Source: Chryseobacterium sp. 52 (GTDB lineage Bacteria > Bacteroidota > Bacteroidia > Flavobacteriales > Weeksellaceae). Taken from it: a stretch of DNA of 64,000 bases. A program made the translations under genes and the position numbers. Positions within the stretch are counted from its first letter, which is position 1. Every line of letters begins with the position of its first letter. Shown here one piece after another: positions 8,829-15,896 of this stretch. The stretch spans positions 1,530,001 to 1,594,000 of the forward strand of contig NZ_PEEX01000001.1 of the NCBI RefSeq assembly GCF_002754245.1. Direction: 5' to 3'. Below the pieces are notes generated by a model. The model was not told the origin of the DNA and searched no databases. It saw only the letters and a program-made list of their open reading frames with translations.

Positions 8829-8836
8829 TTTCTTTG

Positions 8837-8945
8837 ATCTTTTCAAAAAAATATGTTCTTATTAAAGCGGTGCATTTCAGAATGGGTAACCAAATGTTTT
8901 TCCAATTCCGATTGATCTAACTAAATCTGTTGACATTTTGATTAT
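8837..8945 (-). pseudogene. Remnant of a third copy of the tandem lipoprotein gene (C-terminal end only)
   Basis: Between the lipoprotein copy at 8997 and gwsG, the plus-strand text TCTTTTCAAAAAAAT...ATTAAAGCGG...ATTTCAGA continues with GATTGATC and AAATCTGTTGACAT. This aligns step by step with the 3' end of the second copy at 9965-10075 (ATTAAAGCGGTATGTTTCAGA, GGTTGATTTTGG, AATCTGTCGATACG). Read on the minus strand it is frameshifted by a 2-base deletion and carries stops, so it is not coding. It corresponds to about the last 35 codons of the family. Confidence 0.62.
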
Positions 8946-8996
8946 TAATATTGAAAAAAAACAATAAGGTTATTCCCTTACATTTTTCAATAACTC

Positions 8997-9875
8997 TCAT
9001 ATTGGTTTTGAAGAGGCTGCTATAATCAGATTCGTATGCTTTATACTAGGCAGGCCTATACTTTTCCTGTTACGGTTGATCTTTGCAGAATCTTTTGATA
9101 CACCAGGGTTTAACCTGTATATACCTTCTTTATCTTCCAGTAAAGCATTATTATCAATCATCAGTGTATAATCACGCGGCGGGCAATCACCCGATTTCAC
9201 ATATTCATACAGTTTTGTCTTTATTTGGGGGTAATATTCTTTGGTTTCGTTCATGTGTGTAAGAAAGGTCGTCATCGCAAAAAATGTATCATGAGGTCCC
9301 ATGGTTCCCATTTTTTTGGAAGTAGGATAGCCGTATTTCTTAAATGTCCAGAGAAGAAGCCTTACATTTTTCATTACATTCCTATGGGCCACTGCTGTAT
9401 CAAGCGGTCTTCCTTCCTGATCCCTTTTCATAGCGACTGTAAAAGAGTCGATGAGTGTCTGGTTCAAATCCTTTTTCCAATCTGAAATCTGGTCTTTGAC
9501 ATCTAAACTGTCTATTCCATATTTTTTAAAAAGAGGATAATATTCTTGGCAGTGACCACCACGTTCTGCTTTTAAAAGAATCAGCTTTTTTAGACTTCTT
9601 TTTCCTCCAAAATCAATATTGAAACGATCGGCCAGAATAAGATAAGTTTCATACTCCCGCAGACGTTCCTGATTTCTGGGTTCATATTCTTCAAAAAGTT
9701 TTTTGTATTCCTCTATTGCCAGTTTCGGTTTTCCTGCTATTCTGTAGATACTGTCAATATCATTAGCCTTCTGGTAATACAAAATGTAGTTTACTTCTTT
9801 CTTCTTACAGCCAGTTAAAGAAAGTATACATATAGCCGCCATCCATCTTAGGGAATATAAAAGTTGATGATTCAT
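8997..9875 (-). CDS. Putative lipoprotein, tandem copy 1 of the RiPP locus
   Basis: A 292-residue protein starting MNHQLLYSLRWMAA, with a hydrophobic signal segment and lipobox LSLTGC followed by KKKE, so it is probably a lipoprotein. The region IEEYKKLFEEYEPRNQERLREYET is helical. The second half has the blocks YGYPTSKKMGTMGPHDTFFA, THMNETKEYYPQIKTKL and DYTLMIDNNA, which loosely resemble the DUF6624 family; no enzyme motif is evident. It is about 85% identical by eye to the next gene but has a different C-terminus (IIAASSKPI). The start at 9875 is preferred over the in-frame start at 9920 because copy 2 begins at the equivalent codon. Its place between precursor and maturase suggests a role in handling or sensing the modified peptide; that is inference. 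Confidence 0.8.
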   Translation of the reverse strand: MNHQLLYSLRWMAAICILSLTGCKKKEVNYILYYQKANDIDSIYRIAGKPKLAIEEYKKLFEEYEPRNQERLREYETYLILADRFNIDFGGKRSLKKLILLKAERGGHCQEYYPLFKKYGIDSLDVKDQISDWKKDLNQTLIDSFTVAMKRDQEGRPLDTAVAHRNVMKNVRLLLWTFKKYGYPTSKKMGTMGPHDTFFAMTTFLTHMNETKEYYPQIKTKLYEYVKSGDCPPRDYTLMIDNNALLEDKEGIYRLNPGVSKDSAKINRNRKSIGLPSIKHTNLIIAASSKPI

Positions 9876-9926
9876 AAGACTATTTTTAAATGGTAGAATG
9901 AAAATGAGAGGAGTTGGCATTTTTCT

Positions 9927-10838
9927 TTATTGTTGGAGAGGATCAGTATTATTTTCTTTGATCTTTTCAAAAAAATCTTTTTTTATTAAAGCGGTATGTT
10001 TCAGACTTGGAAGCCCGATGCTTCTCCTGTGCCGGTTGATTTTGGCAGAATCTGTCGATACGTTTGGGTTGAACCTATATATTCCTTCTTTATCGGCTAG
10101 AAAAGCATTATTATCAACCATCAATGTATAATCTCTTGGAACACAATCACCGGATTTCACGTATTCATACAGTTTTGTCTTTATTTGAGGGTAATATTCT
10201 TTTGCTTCGTTCATGTGTGTAAGAAAGGTCGTCATCGCAAAAAATGTATCATGAGGTCCCATGGTTCCCATTTTTTTGGAAGTAGGATAACCATATTTGT
10301 TAAATGTCCAGAGAAGAAGCCTCGCATTTTTCATTACATTCCTATGGGCCACTGCTGTATCAAGCGGTCTTCTTCCTTTTCTATCCCTTTTCATAGCGAC
10401 TGTAAAAGAGTCGATGAGTGTCTGGTTCAAATCCTTTTTCCAATCTGAAATCTGGTCTTTGACATCTAAACTGTCTATTCCATATTTTCTTAAAAGAGGA
10501 TAATATTCTTTGCAACTGCCACCACGTTCTGCTTTTAAAAGAATCAGCTTTTCTAGGCTTTTTTTTCCTCCGAAATCAATATTGAAACGATCGGCCAGAA
10601 TAATATAAGTTTCATACTCCCACAGACGTTCCTGATTTCGGGGCTCATACTCACTGAACAGTTTTTTATATTCTTCCGCAGCCAGTTTTGGGTTTCCGGC
10701 CATTCTGTAAATGCTGTCAATATCATTTACCTTTTGATAATAAATAATATAATTGACTTCTTTCTTTTTACAACCAGTTAAGGAGAGTAAACATAAAACG
10801 GATATCCATCGGAGGGATTGTAAAAACAGATTATTCAT
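9927..10838 (-). CDS. Putative lipoprotein, tandem copy 2 of the RiPP locus
   Basis: A 303-residue paralogue of the preceding entry, starting MNNLFLQSLRWISVLC, with lipobox LSLTGC and tail KKKEVNYIIYYQK. Stretches of over 70 bases (for example 10200-10280 versus 9240-9320) are identical between the copies, as are the bases just upstream of both start codons, so this is a recent tandem duplication or a pair kept alike by gene conversion. The last codons (FFEKIKENNTDPLQQ) are written by a copy of the DNA around the start of gwsG, read in another frame. Function is unknown. The gene follows gwsA after a hairpin at 10864-10889. Confidence 0.8.
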   Translation of the reverse strand: MNNLFLQSLRWISVLCLLSLTGCKKKEVNYIIYYQKVNDIDSIYRMAGNPKLAAEEYKKLFSEYEPRNQERLWEYETYIILADRFNIDFGGKKSLEKLILLKAERGGSCKEYYPLLRKYGIDSLDVKDQISDWKKDLNQTLIDSFTVAMKRDRKGRRPLDTAVAHRNVMKNARLLLWTFNKYGYPTSKKMGTMGPHDTFFAMTTFLTHMNEAKEYYPQIKTKLYEYVKSGDCVPRDYTLMVDNNAFLADKEGIYRFNPNVSTDSAKINRHRRSIGLPSLKHTALIKKDFFEKIKENNTDPLQQ

Positions 10839-10863
10839 AAGACTATTTTAAATGGTAGAGAAA

Positions 10864-10889
10864 TTAAGGAGGAACAATATCCTCCCTAA
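10864..10889 (-). terminator. Hairpin between precursor gwsA and downstream genes, probable partial terminator
   Basis: TTAAGGAGGA at 10864-10873 and TCCTCCCTAA at 10880-10889 form a 10-bp stem with a 6-base loop; the single mismatch is a G-U pair on the minus-strand transcript. It lies 9 bases after the gwsA stop and is followed by only a short T-run (TTTCT). A weak terminator here would allow more precursor than enzyme transcript. Confidence 0.6.
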
Positions 10890-10898
10890 CTTTTTTAA

Positions 10899-11141
10899 TT
10901 AGTATTCATCTGTTGGTGTAACAGGACCTACGGTTACTGTTATTCTGGATTTATATACCCAGGTACCAGTCGTAACGTCATCTGTATAGAAGTCTGTATC
11001 GCTTACCGGTCCTTCAGGAGTGGTATACTGGGACGGAGAATTTCTGTTACTTGCAGATCCGCCGGAAATTACATGTAAGTTTTTCAACTTTTTGTTTTCT
11101 AAAGAAGAGAAATTACCCTTCATTCCATTTAATTTTTTCAT
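10899..11141 (-). CDS. gwsA: Grasp-with-spasm RiPP precursor peptide
   Basis: An 80-residue peptide with a lysine-rich leader (MKKLNGMKGNFSSLENKKL), the motif LKNLHVISGG ending in Gly27-Gly28, and a 52-residue C-terminal core region. The leader motif is typical of Bacteroidota Gly-Gly natural product precursors. The core has acidic residues Glu43, Asp48, Asp50, Asp54, Asp55, Asp78 and Glu79 next to many threonines (40, 41, 49, 53, 57, 58, 60) and Lys64, which suits ester or amide cross-linking by an ATP-grasp enzyme. There is no cysteine, so a thioether product is excluded. Cleavage after Gly-Gly is inferred; no peptidase-transporter is encoded nearby. Confidence 0.86.
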   Translation of the reverse strand: MKKLNGMKGNFSSLENKKLKNLHVISGGSASNRNSPSQYTTPEGPVSDTDFYTDDVTTGTWVYKSRITVTVGPVTPTDEY

Positions 11142-11272
11142 AACTGAATAATTTTTTTAATTAAAATTTGTGTTGTCATATAAACCCTGACATGGGTTTT
11201 TCCATTCTCCATTACAGTCTGTACTGTACACTTACAGACAGAATATCGAATTTTCAATCAACGTTGGTGTTT

Positions 11273-11280
11273 CAAAACTA
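11273..11280 (-). promoter_or_regulatory. -7 box (TAGTTTTG), candidate gwsA operon promoter
   Basis: The minus-strand octamer TAGTTTTG matches TAnnTTTG. It is the best such match upstream of gwsA and lies 131 bases before its start. No -33 TTG lies at 19-20 bp, so support rests on the -7 element alone. Confidence 0.35.
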
Positions 11281-11562
11281 TTAATAATTAAATCCCTATT
11301 GTGGGATTATATATGTGGATTATTTGCGAATTTATAAGGGCTTTCTGTCGTGTTGTACACAAGTAAATAAAACTTAAAAATACCCTTGTCGTGATATTTT
11401 ATCAATTGTAGATTTAAGAATTTGAGATTGCAGATTAGCAAACTGAACCATTAGATGAATACTCAGATATTCCTATTGTATAAGGTACTGGCGCGGCATA
11501 CATACAAAAAAATACGGTACAGCATGCAACAGATGAGACTCAAAACATTTATTTTTTTCATC

Positions 11563-11570
11563 TATTTTTG
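11563..11570 (+). promoter_or_regulatory. -7 box (TATTTTTG) for the 11615 gene
   Basis: TATTTTTG followed by TACATTG matches the -7 consensus and predicts a leader of about 38 nt. No -33 element was found at the expected spacing. Confidence 0.45.
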
Positions 11571-11614
11571 TACATTGATCGCCATCATCAACACCTAAAC
11601 TACAAAACCAGCGT

Positions 11615-12175
11615 ATGGAAGACCTTGAACAACTCAATATTGAGTTAAAAAATTATCTTGATAAAACTGAAGAACAGCTTATTAAAGATATTGTACAACT
11701 TCTCAAAGTAGAAAATACAGATGATCTTGAAAAGAAGGCTAAAGAGGATACTAAGGCTCTGTATTTTGAATATGAGTACGATTATCTGGATATCGTGACC
11801 TGGGCTGTAGATAAAGATGGAGAAATCATTGGAAATGCTACCAGACTGTTGAGTCACAGGGAAAAAGAGATTGGGGAAAGTGAAAAATGGAATTCACTGC
11901 TGCCTGAAAAGATATGGGACAAAGCCTTCGATCTCCAGGAACGCTATGAAGATGAAGAGGATTGGGATGATATCTGGGACGAATACAAAGAGGAAAAATA
12001 CAGACTGTTTGAAGACTGGTTCTTACAATGCTGGAAAAAAGCTTTAACACATATGGAAAGCAGGAATAAACTGGATGCCTATTTTTCAATTCACGACACC
12101 TACTTTAGAACAGACCTGAATACATTCCAAACCGTTAATGACGATGAGATTGCAGAACGTTATACCTCCAAATAA
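11615..12175 (+). CDS. Acidic cytoplasmic protein, unknown function
   Basis: A 186-residue, strongly acidic protein with no signal peptide or membrane segment. It begins MEDLEQLNIELKNYLDK and has an aromatic/acidic stretch LYFEYEYDYLDIVTWAVDKDG and a cluster ERYEDEEDWDDIWDEYKEE. The middle part resembles small Bacteroidota proteins of unknown function with a beta-sheet followed by helices, but no family can be named with confidence. It is the first of three same-strand genes; the next starts 35 bases downstream, so co-transcription is likely. A possible immunity-type role was considered but nothing nearby resembles a toxin. Confidence 0.72.
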   Translation: MEDLEQLNIELKNYLDKTEEQLIKDIVQLLKVENTDDLEKKAKEDTKALYFEYEYDYLDIVTWAVDKDGEIIGNATRLLSHREKEIGESEKWNSLLPEKIWDKAFDLQERYEDEEDWDDIWDEYKEEKYRLFEDWFLQCWKKALTHMESRNKLDAYFSIHDTYFRTDLNTFQTVNDDEIAERYTSK

Positions 12176-12210
12176 AATTATTATACACTAAAAAATACAT
12201 CACTATTATT

Positions 12211-12675
12211 ATGAACACCTATCAATTTTACAAAAAAGAAGGAAACCTGTTAATTTTTAAAAACCAGCCGGTATTTGTCTCCGTATTGGTTATTGCTATA
12301 TTCATTGTTGCAGGACTCTGTTATAAGTATAAAATTCCTTTATTAGCCATATTCCTTGTTGCTTTTGCAGGGCTGATCATCGCCAATTTCTTTGCAAAAA
12401 AACTGATCATTGATCCGCAGCAGCAAACAATAACATGTAAACCCAGCATTTTTGTTTCTACAAAGACTTATTCTTTTCAGGATTTTAGTCATTTTCAAGT
12501 CCTGGCGATGAAATATCTTGGCTTCATCACAACCAACGTATTCCTGAATATTTATTTTGTGGTAAATGGAAAAGAACATAAATTTATGATAGGACAGGCT
12601 CTTACCCATAAAGGCATACAGAAAATGGTGAACGAAACAGAAGATATCATGAGCCTAAATGAAAACGTACGATGA
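12211..12675 (+). CDS. Two-helix membrane protein with a PH-like C-terminal part
   Basis: A 154-residue protein with two adjacent membrane helices at about residues 22-38 and 42-62, followed by a beta-rich cytoplasmic domain (LIIDPQQQTITCKPSIFVSTKTYSF and NIYFVVNGKEHKFMIG). This layout resembles the bacterial PH-like (YdbS-type) membrane proteins. No enzyme motif is present. Its last bases overlap the next ATG by 4 (ATGA), so the two are translationally coupled and probably form a complex. Confidence 0.7.
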   Translation: MNTYQFYKKEGNLLIFKNQPVFVSVLVIAIFIVAGLCYKYKIPLLAIFLVAFAGLIIANFFAKKLIIDPQQQTITCKPSIFVSTKTYSFQDFSHFQVLAMKYLGFITTNVFLNIYFVVNGKEHKFMIGQALTHKGIQKMVNETEDIMSLNENVR

Positions 12676-13184
12676 ATACCACAGATCGGTATAAATTCAC
12701 GGACAACGGCAGCGAAATAAGCCTGATGCCCAATTACAGTTTCCTGAATACCTTAAAATGGTGGCTGGCCGCCGGAATTCTTGTAATTTCTGCGATGTAT
12801 TATTTCAGAAATATACTGTCTGAAAAATTTTTTATCATTGCTTTTTCTCTATGGGTCGTTTATATGGGATACTTTCTGCTGGATCTGATTTTCAGAGTTC
12901 CCGTAAAATATATTTTTGATAAACGCGAAAAGTGCATTTACAGAAAGCTTTTTCTTACCAAAAAAATCATGAGCTTTGATGAAATGACGTATTTCATCAA
13001 TGAAGACAGCGGAGGATATTATTATGTTATCGGGAAAAAGAGAAATCAGTTTGTTAAAAACTATAGAATCAGTAATTATTTTTCAGGCTCCAAAACATCC
13101 CGGATTAAGGAAGATGAATTCCTCAAAAACATATTATATCCCGTACTGGATGCGATGGCTGTCCAGATAAACAGACCGCAGTAA
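12672..13184 (+). CDS. Two-helix membrane protein, probable partner of the preceding gene
   Basis: A 170-residue protein with helices at about residues 30-46 and 53-73 and a soluble C-terminal domain (YIFDKREKCIYRKLFLTKK, then YYYVIGKKRNQFVKNYRI). Topology and size match the preceding gene, with which it overlaps by 4 bases, suggesting an ancient duplication and a hetero-oligomer. No function can be assigned. A REP-like element and a strong hairpin follow. Confidence 0.7.
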   Translation: MNTTDRYKFTDNGSEISLMPNYSFLNTLKWWLAAGILVISAMYYFRNILSEKFFIIAFSLWVVYMGYFLLDLIFRVPVKYIFDKREKCIYRKLFLTKKIMSFDEMTYFINEDSGGYYYVIGKKRNQFVKNYRISNYFSGSKTSRIKEDEFLKNILYPVLDAMAVQINRPQ

Positions 13185-13245
13185 TTATTTCAATTATAGT
13201 AAGACACAGGAAATTACTATTTAATGTCACAATAAGTATTGCGAT

Positions 13246-13294
13246 AATTCCCCTCCTCCGGAGGGGTGTCAGATCAAAGATTTGACGGGGTGGT
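13246..13294. repeat. REP-like intergenic palindrome
   Basis: ATTCCCCTCCTCCGGAGGGG forms a 7-bp GC stem. It is followed by GTCAGATCAAAGATTTGAC, a second small palindrome, and GGGGTGGT. Much richer in G and C than its surroundings, it resembles a short interspersed element that I associate with flavobacterial genomes. Only one copy is in this window, so the repeat status is from general knowledge. Confidence 0.5.
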
Positions 13295-13298
13295 AAAA

Positions 13299-13335
13299 AA
13301 ATCTAGGGCTGTTTCGAAGAAACAGCCCTAGATTT
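13299..13335. terminator. Bidirectional terminator between convergent genes
   Basis: AAATCTAGGGCTGTTTC at 13299-13315 pairs with GAAACAGCCCTAGATTT at 13319-13335 around a GAA loop, a 17-bp perfect stem flanked by A-run and T-run. It serves both the membrane-protein gene ending at 13184 and the transketolase gene ending at 13352. Confidence 0.85.
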
Positions 13336-13351
13336 TATGATATAGCGTATA

Positions 13352-14299
13352 TTAGTTCGCCAAAATTCTCTTCACAGCCTCTTTCACAGCCTCTGAATCG
13401 ATCTTGTATTTTTTCATAAGCTCAGCAGGGGTAGCAGATTCTCCGAAAGTATCGTTTACTGCAACAAATTCCTGTCTTGTAGGTCTTTTTCTTGCAAGCA
13501 TTCCCGCAACAGACTCTCCTAAACCACCAAGATAGTTGTGCTCTTCAGCCGTAACGATCTTTCCTGTTTTTTCAACAGATTTTAAGATGATTTCTTCGTC
13601 TAAAGGCTTGATCGTATGGATATTGATCACCTCACAAGAAATACCTTCTTTTTCAAGCTCGTCAGCAGCTACAAGAGATTCCCAAACCAGGTGTCCCGTT
13701 GCAACAATAGTTACATCAGTACCTTCCTGAAGAAGAATTCCTTTTCCGATTTCGAAAGGCATATCTTCCGGAATGAATACAGGAACCGTAGGTCTTCCGA
13801 ATCTTAAATATACAGGACCTTCGAAGTCAGCAATAGCAAGAGTCGCTGCCTTGGTCTGGTTGTAATCACAAGGGTTGATTACCGTCATGCCCGGAAGCAT
13901 TTTCATCATACCGATATCTTCCAAAACCTGGTGGGTAGCACCATCTTCACCTAAAGTAAGACCCGCGTGAGATGCACAGATCTTTACATTTTTTCCTGAA
14001 TAAGCGATCGACTGACGGATCTGATCATACACTCTTGAAGTAGAGAAGTTCGCGAAAGTTCCTGTAAAAGGAATCTTTCCCGTAATGCTCAGACCTGCAG
14101 CAATCCCCATCATATTAGCCTCTGCGATACCTATCTGAAAGAATCTTTCCGGTGCTTTTTCAATGAATTTCTCCATTTTTAAAGAACCGATAAGGTCTGC
14201 ACAAAGTGCCACTACATTAGGATTTTTGTCGGCAAGTTCTGCTAATCCGGCTCCGAATCCTGAACGCGTATCCTTTTTTTCTGTATATGTATATTTCAT
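13352..14299 (-). CDS. Transketolase, C-terminal subunit
   Basis: A 315-residue protein covering the pyrimidine-binding and C-terminal domains of transketolase: VALCADLIGSLKMEKF, RFFQIGIAEANMMGIAAGLS (the catalytic glutamate region), FTGTFANFSTSRVYDQIRQS, SHAGLTLGEDGATHQ, and a C-terminal VINIHTIKPLDEE. Together with the upstream gene it makes a two-part enzyme of the pentose phosphate pathway, transferring two-carbon units with thiamin diphosphate. Such split transketolases are common in Bacteroidota. The gap to the N-terminal subunit gene is 64 bases, so the two are probably one operon. A class of split DXS-like enzymes was considered but the motifs favour transketolase. Confidence 0.93.
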   Translation of the reverse strand: MKYTYTEKKDTRSGFGAGLAELADKNPNVVALCADLIGSLKMEKFIEKAPERFFQIGIAEANMMGIAAGLSITGKIPFTGTFANFSTSRVYDQIRQSIAYSGKNVKICASHAGLTLGEDGATHQVLEDIGMMKMLPGMTVINPCDYNQTKAATLAIADFEGPVYLRFGRPTVPVFIPEDMPFEIGKGILLQEGTDVTIVATGHLVWESLVAADELEKEGISCEVINIHTIKPLDEEIILKSVEKTGKIVTAEEHNYLGGLGESVAGMLARKRPTRQEFVAVNDTFGESATPAELMKKYKIDSEAVKEAVKRILAN

Positions 14300-14363
14300 T
14301 TTTACTAAAGTTTTTGATAATGATAAATGATATTTTTAACCTTTATAATTTGATCATTTATAA

Positions 14364-15215
14364 TTAATAATCAGCAGGAGCTTCTAGATATAATTGTTTG
14401 AATGCGGTTTCAAGCTGCTCATCATTAGGAGCTTTTCCGTGCCATGCGTGAGATCCCATCATAAAATCTACACCAGCACCCATCTCCGTATGAAGAATGA
14501 TAACAACCGGTTTCCCTTTTCCTGTTTCAGTTTTTGCTTTCTCAAGGATAGCAATTACCGCCTCAAGATCGTTACCGTTTTTCTCTTCTAAAACAGTCCA
14601 TCCGAATGCTTCAAGTTTAGCATGCAGATCTCCTAAAGTCAATACATCATCAGTGTCACCATCGATTTGACGTCCGTTGTAGTCGATTGTAGAAATAATG
14701 TTATCCACTTTTTTAGCTGCAGCATACATCAAAGCTTCCCAAACCTGACCTTCCTGAAGTTCACCATCTCCGTGAAGCGTGTAAACAAGAGAAGTATCTC
14801 CGTCCAGTTTTTTGCCCTGAGCTACACCCAATGCTACAGAAAGACCCTGACCAAGTGATCCGGAAGAAATTCTGATACCCGGAAGACCTTCATGAGTAGT
14901 TGGATGTCCCTGAAGTCTTGAATTCAGTTTTCTGAAAGTTTTCAGTTCTTCTACCGGGAAAAAGTTGAATCTCGCTAAAGTAGAATAGTAAACCGGTGAA
15001 ATGTGCCCGTTTGAAAGATAAAAATGATCCTCATTTTTCCCCTCCATAGTGAAAGGAAGATGATAGTTCATCACCTTTCCATAAAGCGCTGTAAAGTATT
15101 CTGTACAACCTAAACTTCCGCCCGGGTGTCCTGAATTTACAGCGTGAACCATTCTTAAAATGTCTCTTCTGATCTGCGTAGTAAGAGATTTTAACTCTTC
15201 AATACTTTTACTCAT
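14364..15215 (-). CDS. Transketolase, N-terminal (thiamin diphosphate-binding) subunit
   Basis: A 283-residue protein with the diphosphate-binding domain of transketolase: NSGHPGGSLGCTEYFTALYG, HFYLSNGHISPVYYS, GHPTTHEGLPGIRISSGSLG, the GDG motif in YTLHGDGELQEGQVWEA with NYNGRQIDG, and MGSHAWHGKAPND. It supplies the half that binds the Mg-diphosphate, while the downstream gene supplies the pyrimidine half. The start at 15215 (MSKSIEELKSL) is the only good one. No clear -7 box lies upstream. Confidence 0.94.
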   Translation of the reverse strand: MSKSIEELKSLTTQIRRDILRMVHAVNSGHPGGSLGCTEYFTALYGKVMNYHLPFTMEGKNEDHFYLSNGHISPVYYSTLARFNFFPVEELKTFRKLNSRLQGHPTTHEGLPGIRISSGSLGQGLSVALGVAQGKKLDGDTSLVYTLHGDGELQEGQVWEALMYAAAKKVDNIISTIDYNGRQIDGDTDDVLTLGDLHAKLEAFGWTVLEEKNGNDLEAVIAILEKAKTETGKGKPVVIILHTEMGAGVDFMMGSHAWHGKAPNDEQLETAFKQLYLEAPADY

Positions 15216-15273
15216 TATATCTGATTTATTTGCACGCGAATTTACAATTTTTTAACGGCTTATGGAAATGCAA

Positions 15274-15298
15274 AAATCCGGACTCAGGATCCGGATTT
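15274..15298 (-). terminator. Terminator of the 15325 gene
   Basis: AAATCCGGA at 15274-15282 and TCCGGATTT at 15290-15298 form a 9-bp stem; read on the minus strand the hairpin is followed by TTTTTG. It lies about 27 bases beyond the stop of the secreted-protein gene. Confidence 0.72.
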
Positions 15299-15324
15299 AG
15301 AATTATTTTAAGGAAATACTGGTT

Positions 15325-15843
15325 TTAACAGCCTTCATTGATGTATACAGAAATTTCCGTAATGATATTATTCACAAATTTAAAAGTCAGCTGCGTGCCC
15401 GCATCAAGATCTTCCAAAGTAAAATATCCGGTGTCTTTAAGACGCTTTTCACTTTTTTCATCCCAGGCAGGATGTACTGTAAAGCTCGGATGATTTCTAT
15501 AGGCATTGATCAGATCATCCTTGGTATTTCCAATTCCGATTCCGCTTTTTGTTTTGAATTTTTTGCTGGTCGTTTTGAGCCCCATAATGCTTGCTGCATT
15601 GGGTTTTGATTCACTGATATAAGTCTCGTAAAGATCAATAAGAATCACCTCTCCGTTGTATTTAACATTGTTTTTGGTTAGGCCATCTGTCATTTTCAAT
15701 TTTGTACCTGCCGTCTTTTCAGCTTCAGCTTTTTCCATAAAGATTTTGTAAGGTCCCATTCTTAAAGTGGAAACCTCAAAATCCTGAGCATGGATAAAAC
15801 CGAACGTTAGCACGAATGCGAAAAGTGAAATGATTTTTTTCAT
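15325..15843 (-). CDS. Secreted protein, unknown function
   Basis: A 172-residue protein with a signal peptide (MKKIISLFAFVLTFGFIHAQ, cleavage near residue 19-20). The mature part is mixed alpha/beta with KSGIGIGNTKDDLINAYRNHPS, reminiscent of small outer-membrane-assembly-type folds in which a helix follows a G-x-G-x-T/S turn, but no family can be named. There is a single C-terminal cysteine. It has its own terminator and lies 53 bases upstream of the SGNH hydrolase gene on the same strand. Confidence 0.75.
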   Translation of the reverse strand: MKKIISLFAFVLTFGFIHAQDFEVSTLRMGPYKIFMEKAEAEKTAGTKLKMTDGLTKNNVKYNGEVILIDLYETYISESKPNAASIMGLKTTSKKFKTKSGIGIGNTKDDLINAYRNHPSFTVHPAWDEKSEKRLKDTGYFTLEDLDAGTQLTFKFVNNIITEISVYINEGC

Positions 15844-15896
15844 AATTTGTAATATGGGTTTATTATTAAAATGGTGAGTAGGGGATAGGGAAGTCT

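Larger units (their letters stand above)
11142..11614. other. Intergenic region between gwsA and the 11615 gene
   Basis: This 473-base gap separates divergent genes. On the minus strand TAGTTTTG at 11273-11280 fits the -7 consensus and would give gwsA a leader of about 125 nt, with no clear -33. On the plus strand TATTTTTG at 11563-11570 lies 45 bases before the 11615 gene. No open frame with coding character and no tRNA was seen. The long gwsA leader could hold regulatory structure, but nothing specific was recognised. Confidence 0.5.

Noticed and set aside
10185..10503. Repeated plus-strand frames at 9225 and 10185
   Set aside because: They are antisense shadows of the two lipoprotein copies; their similarity only reflects the tandem duplication.
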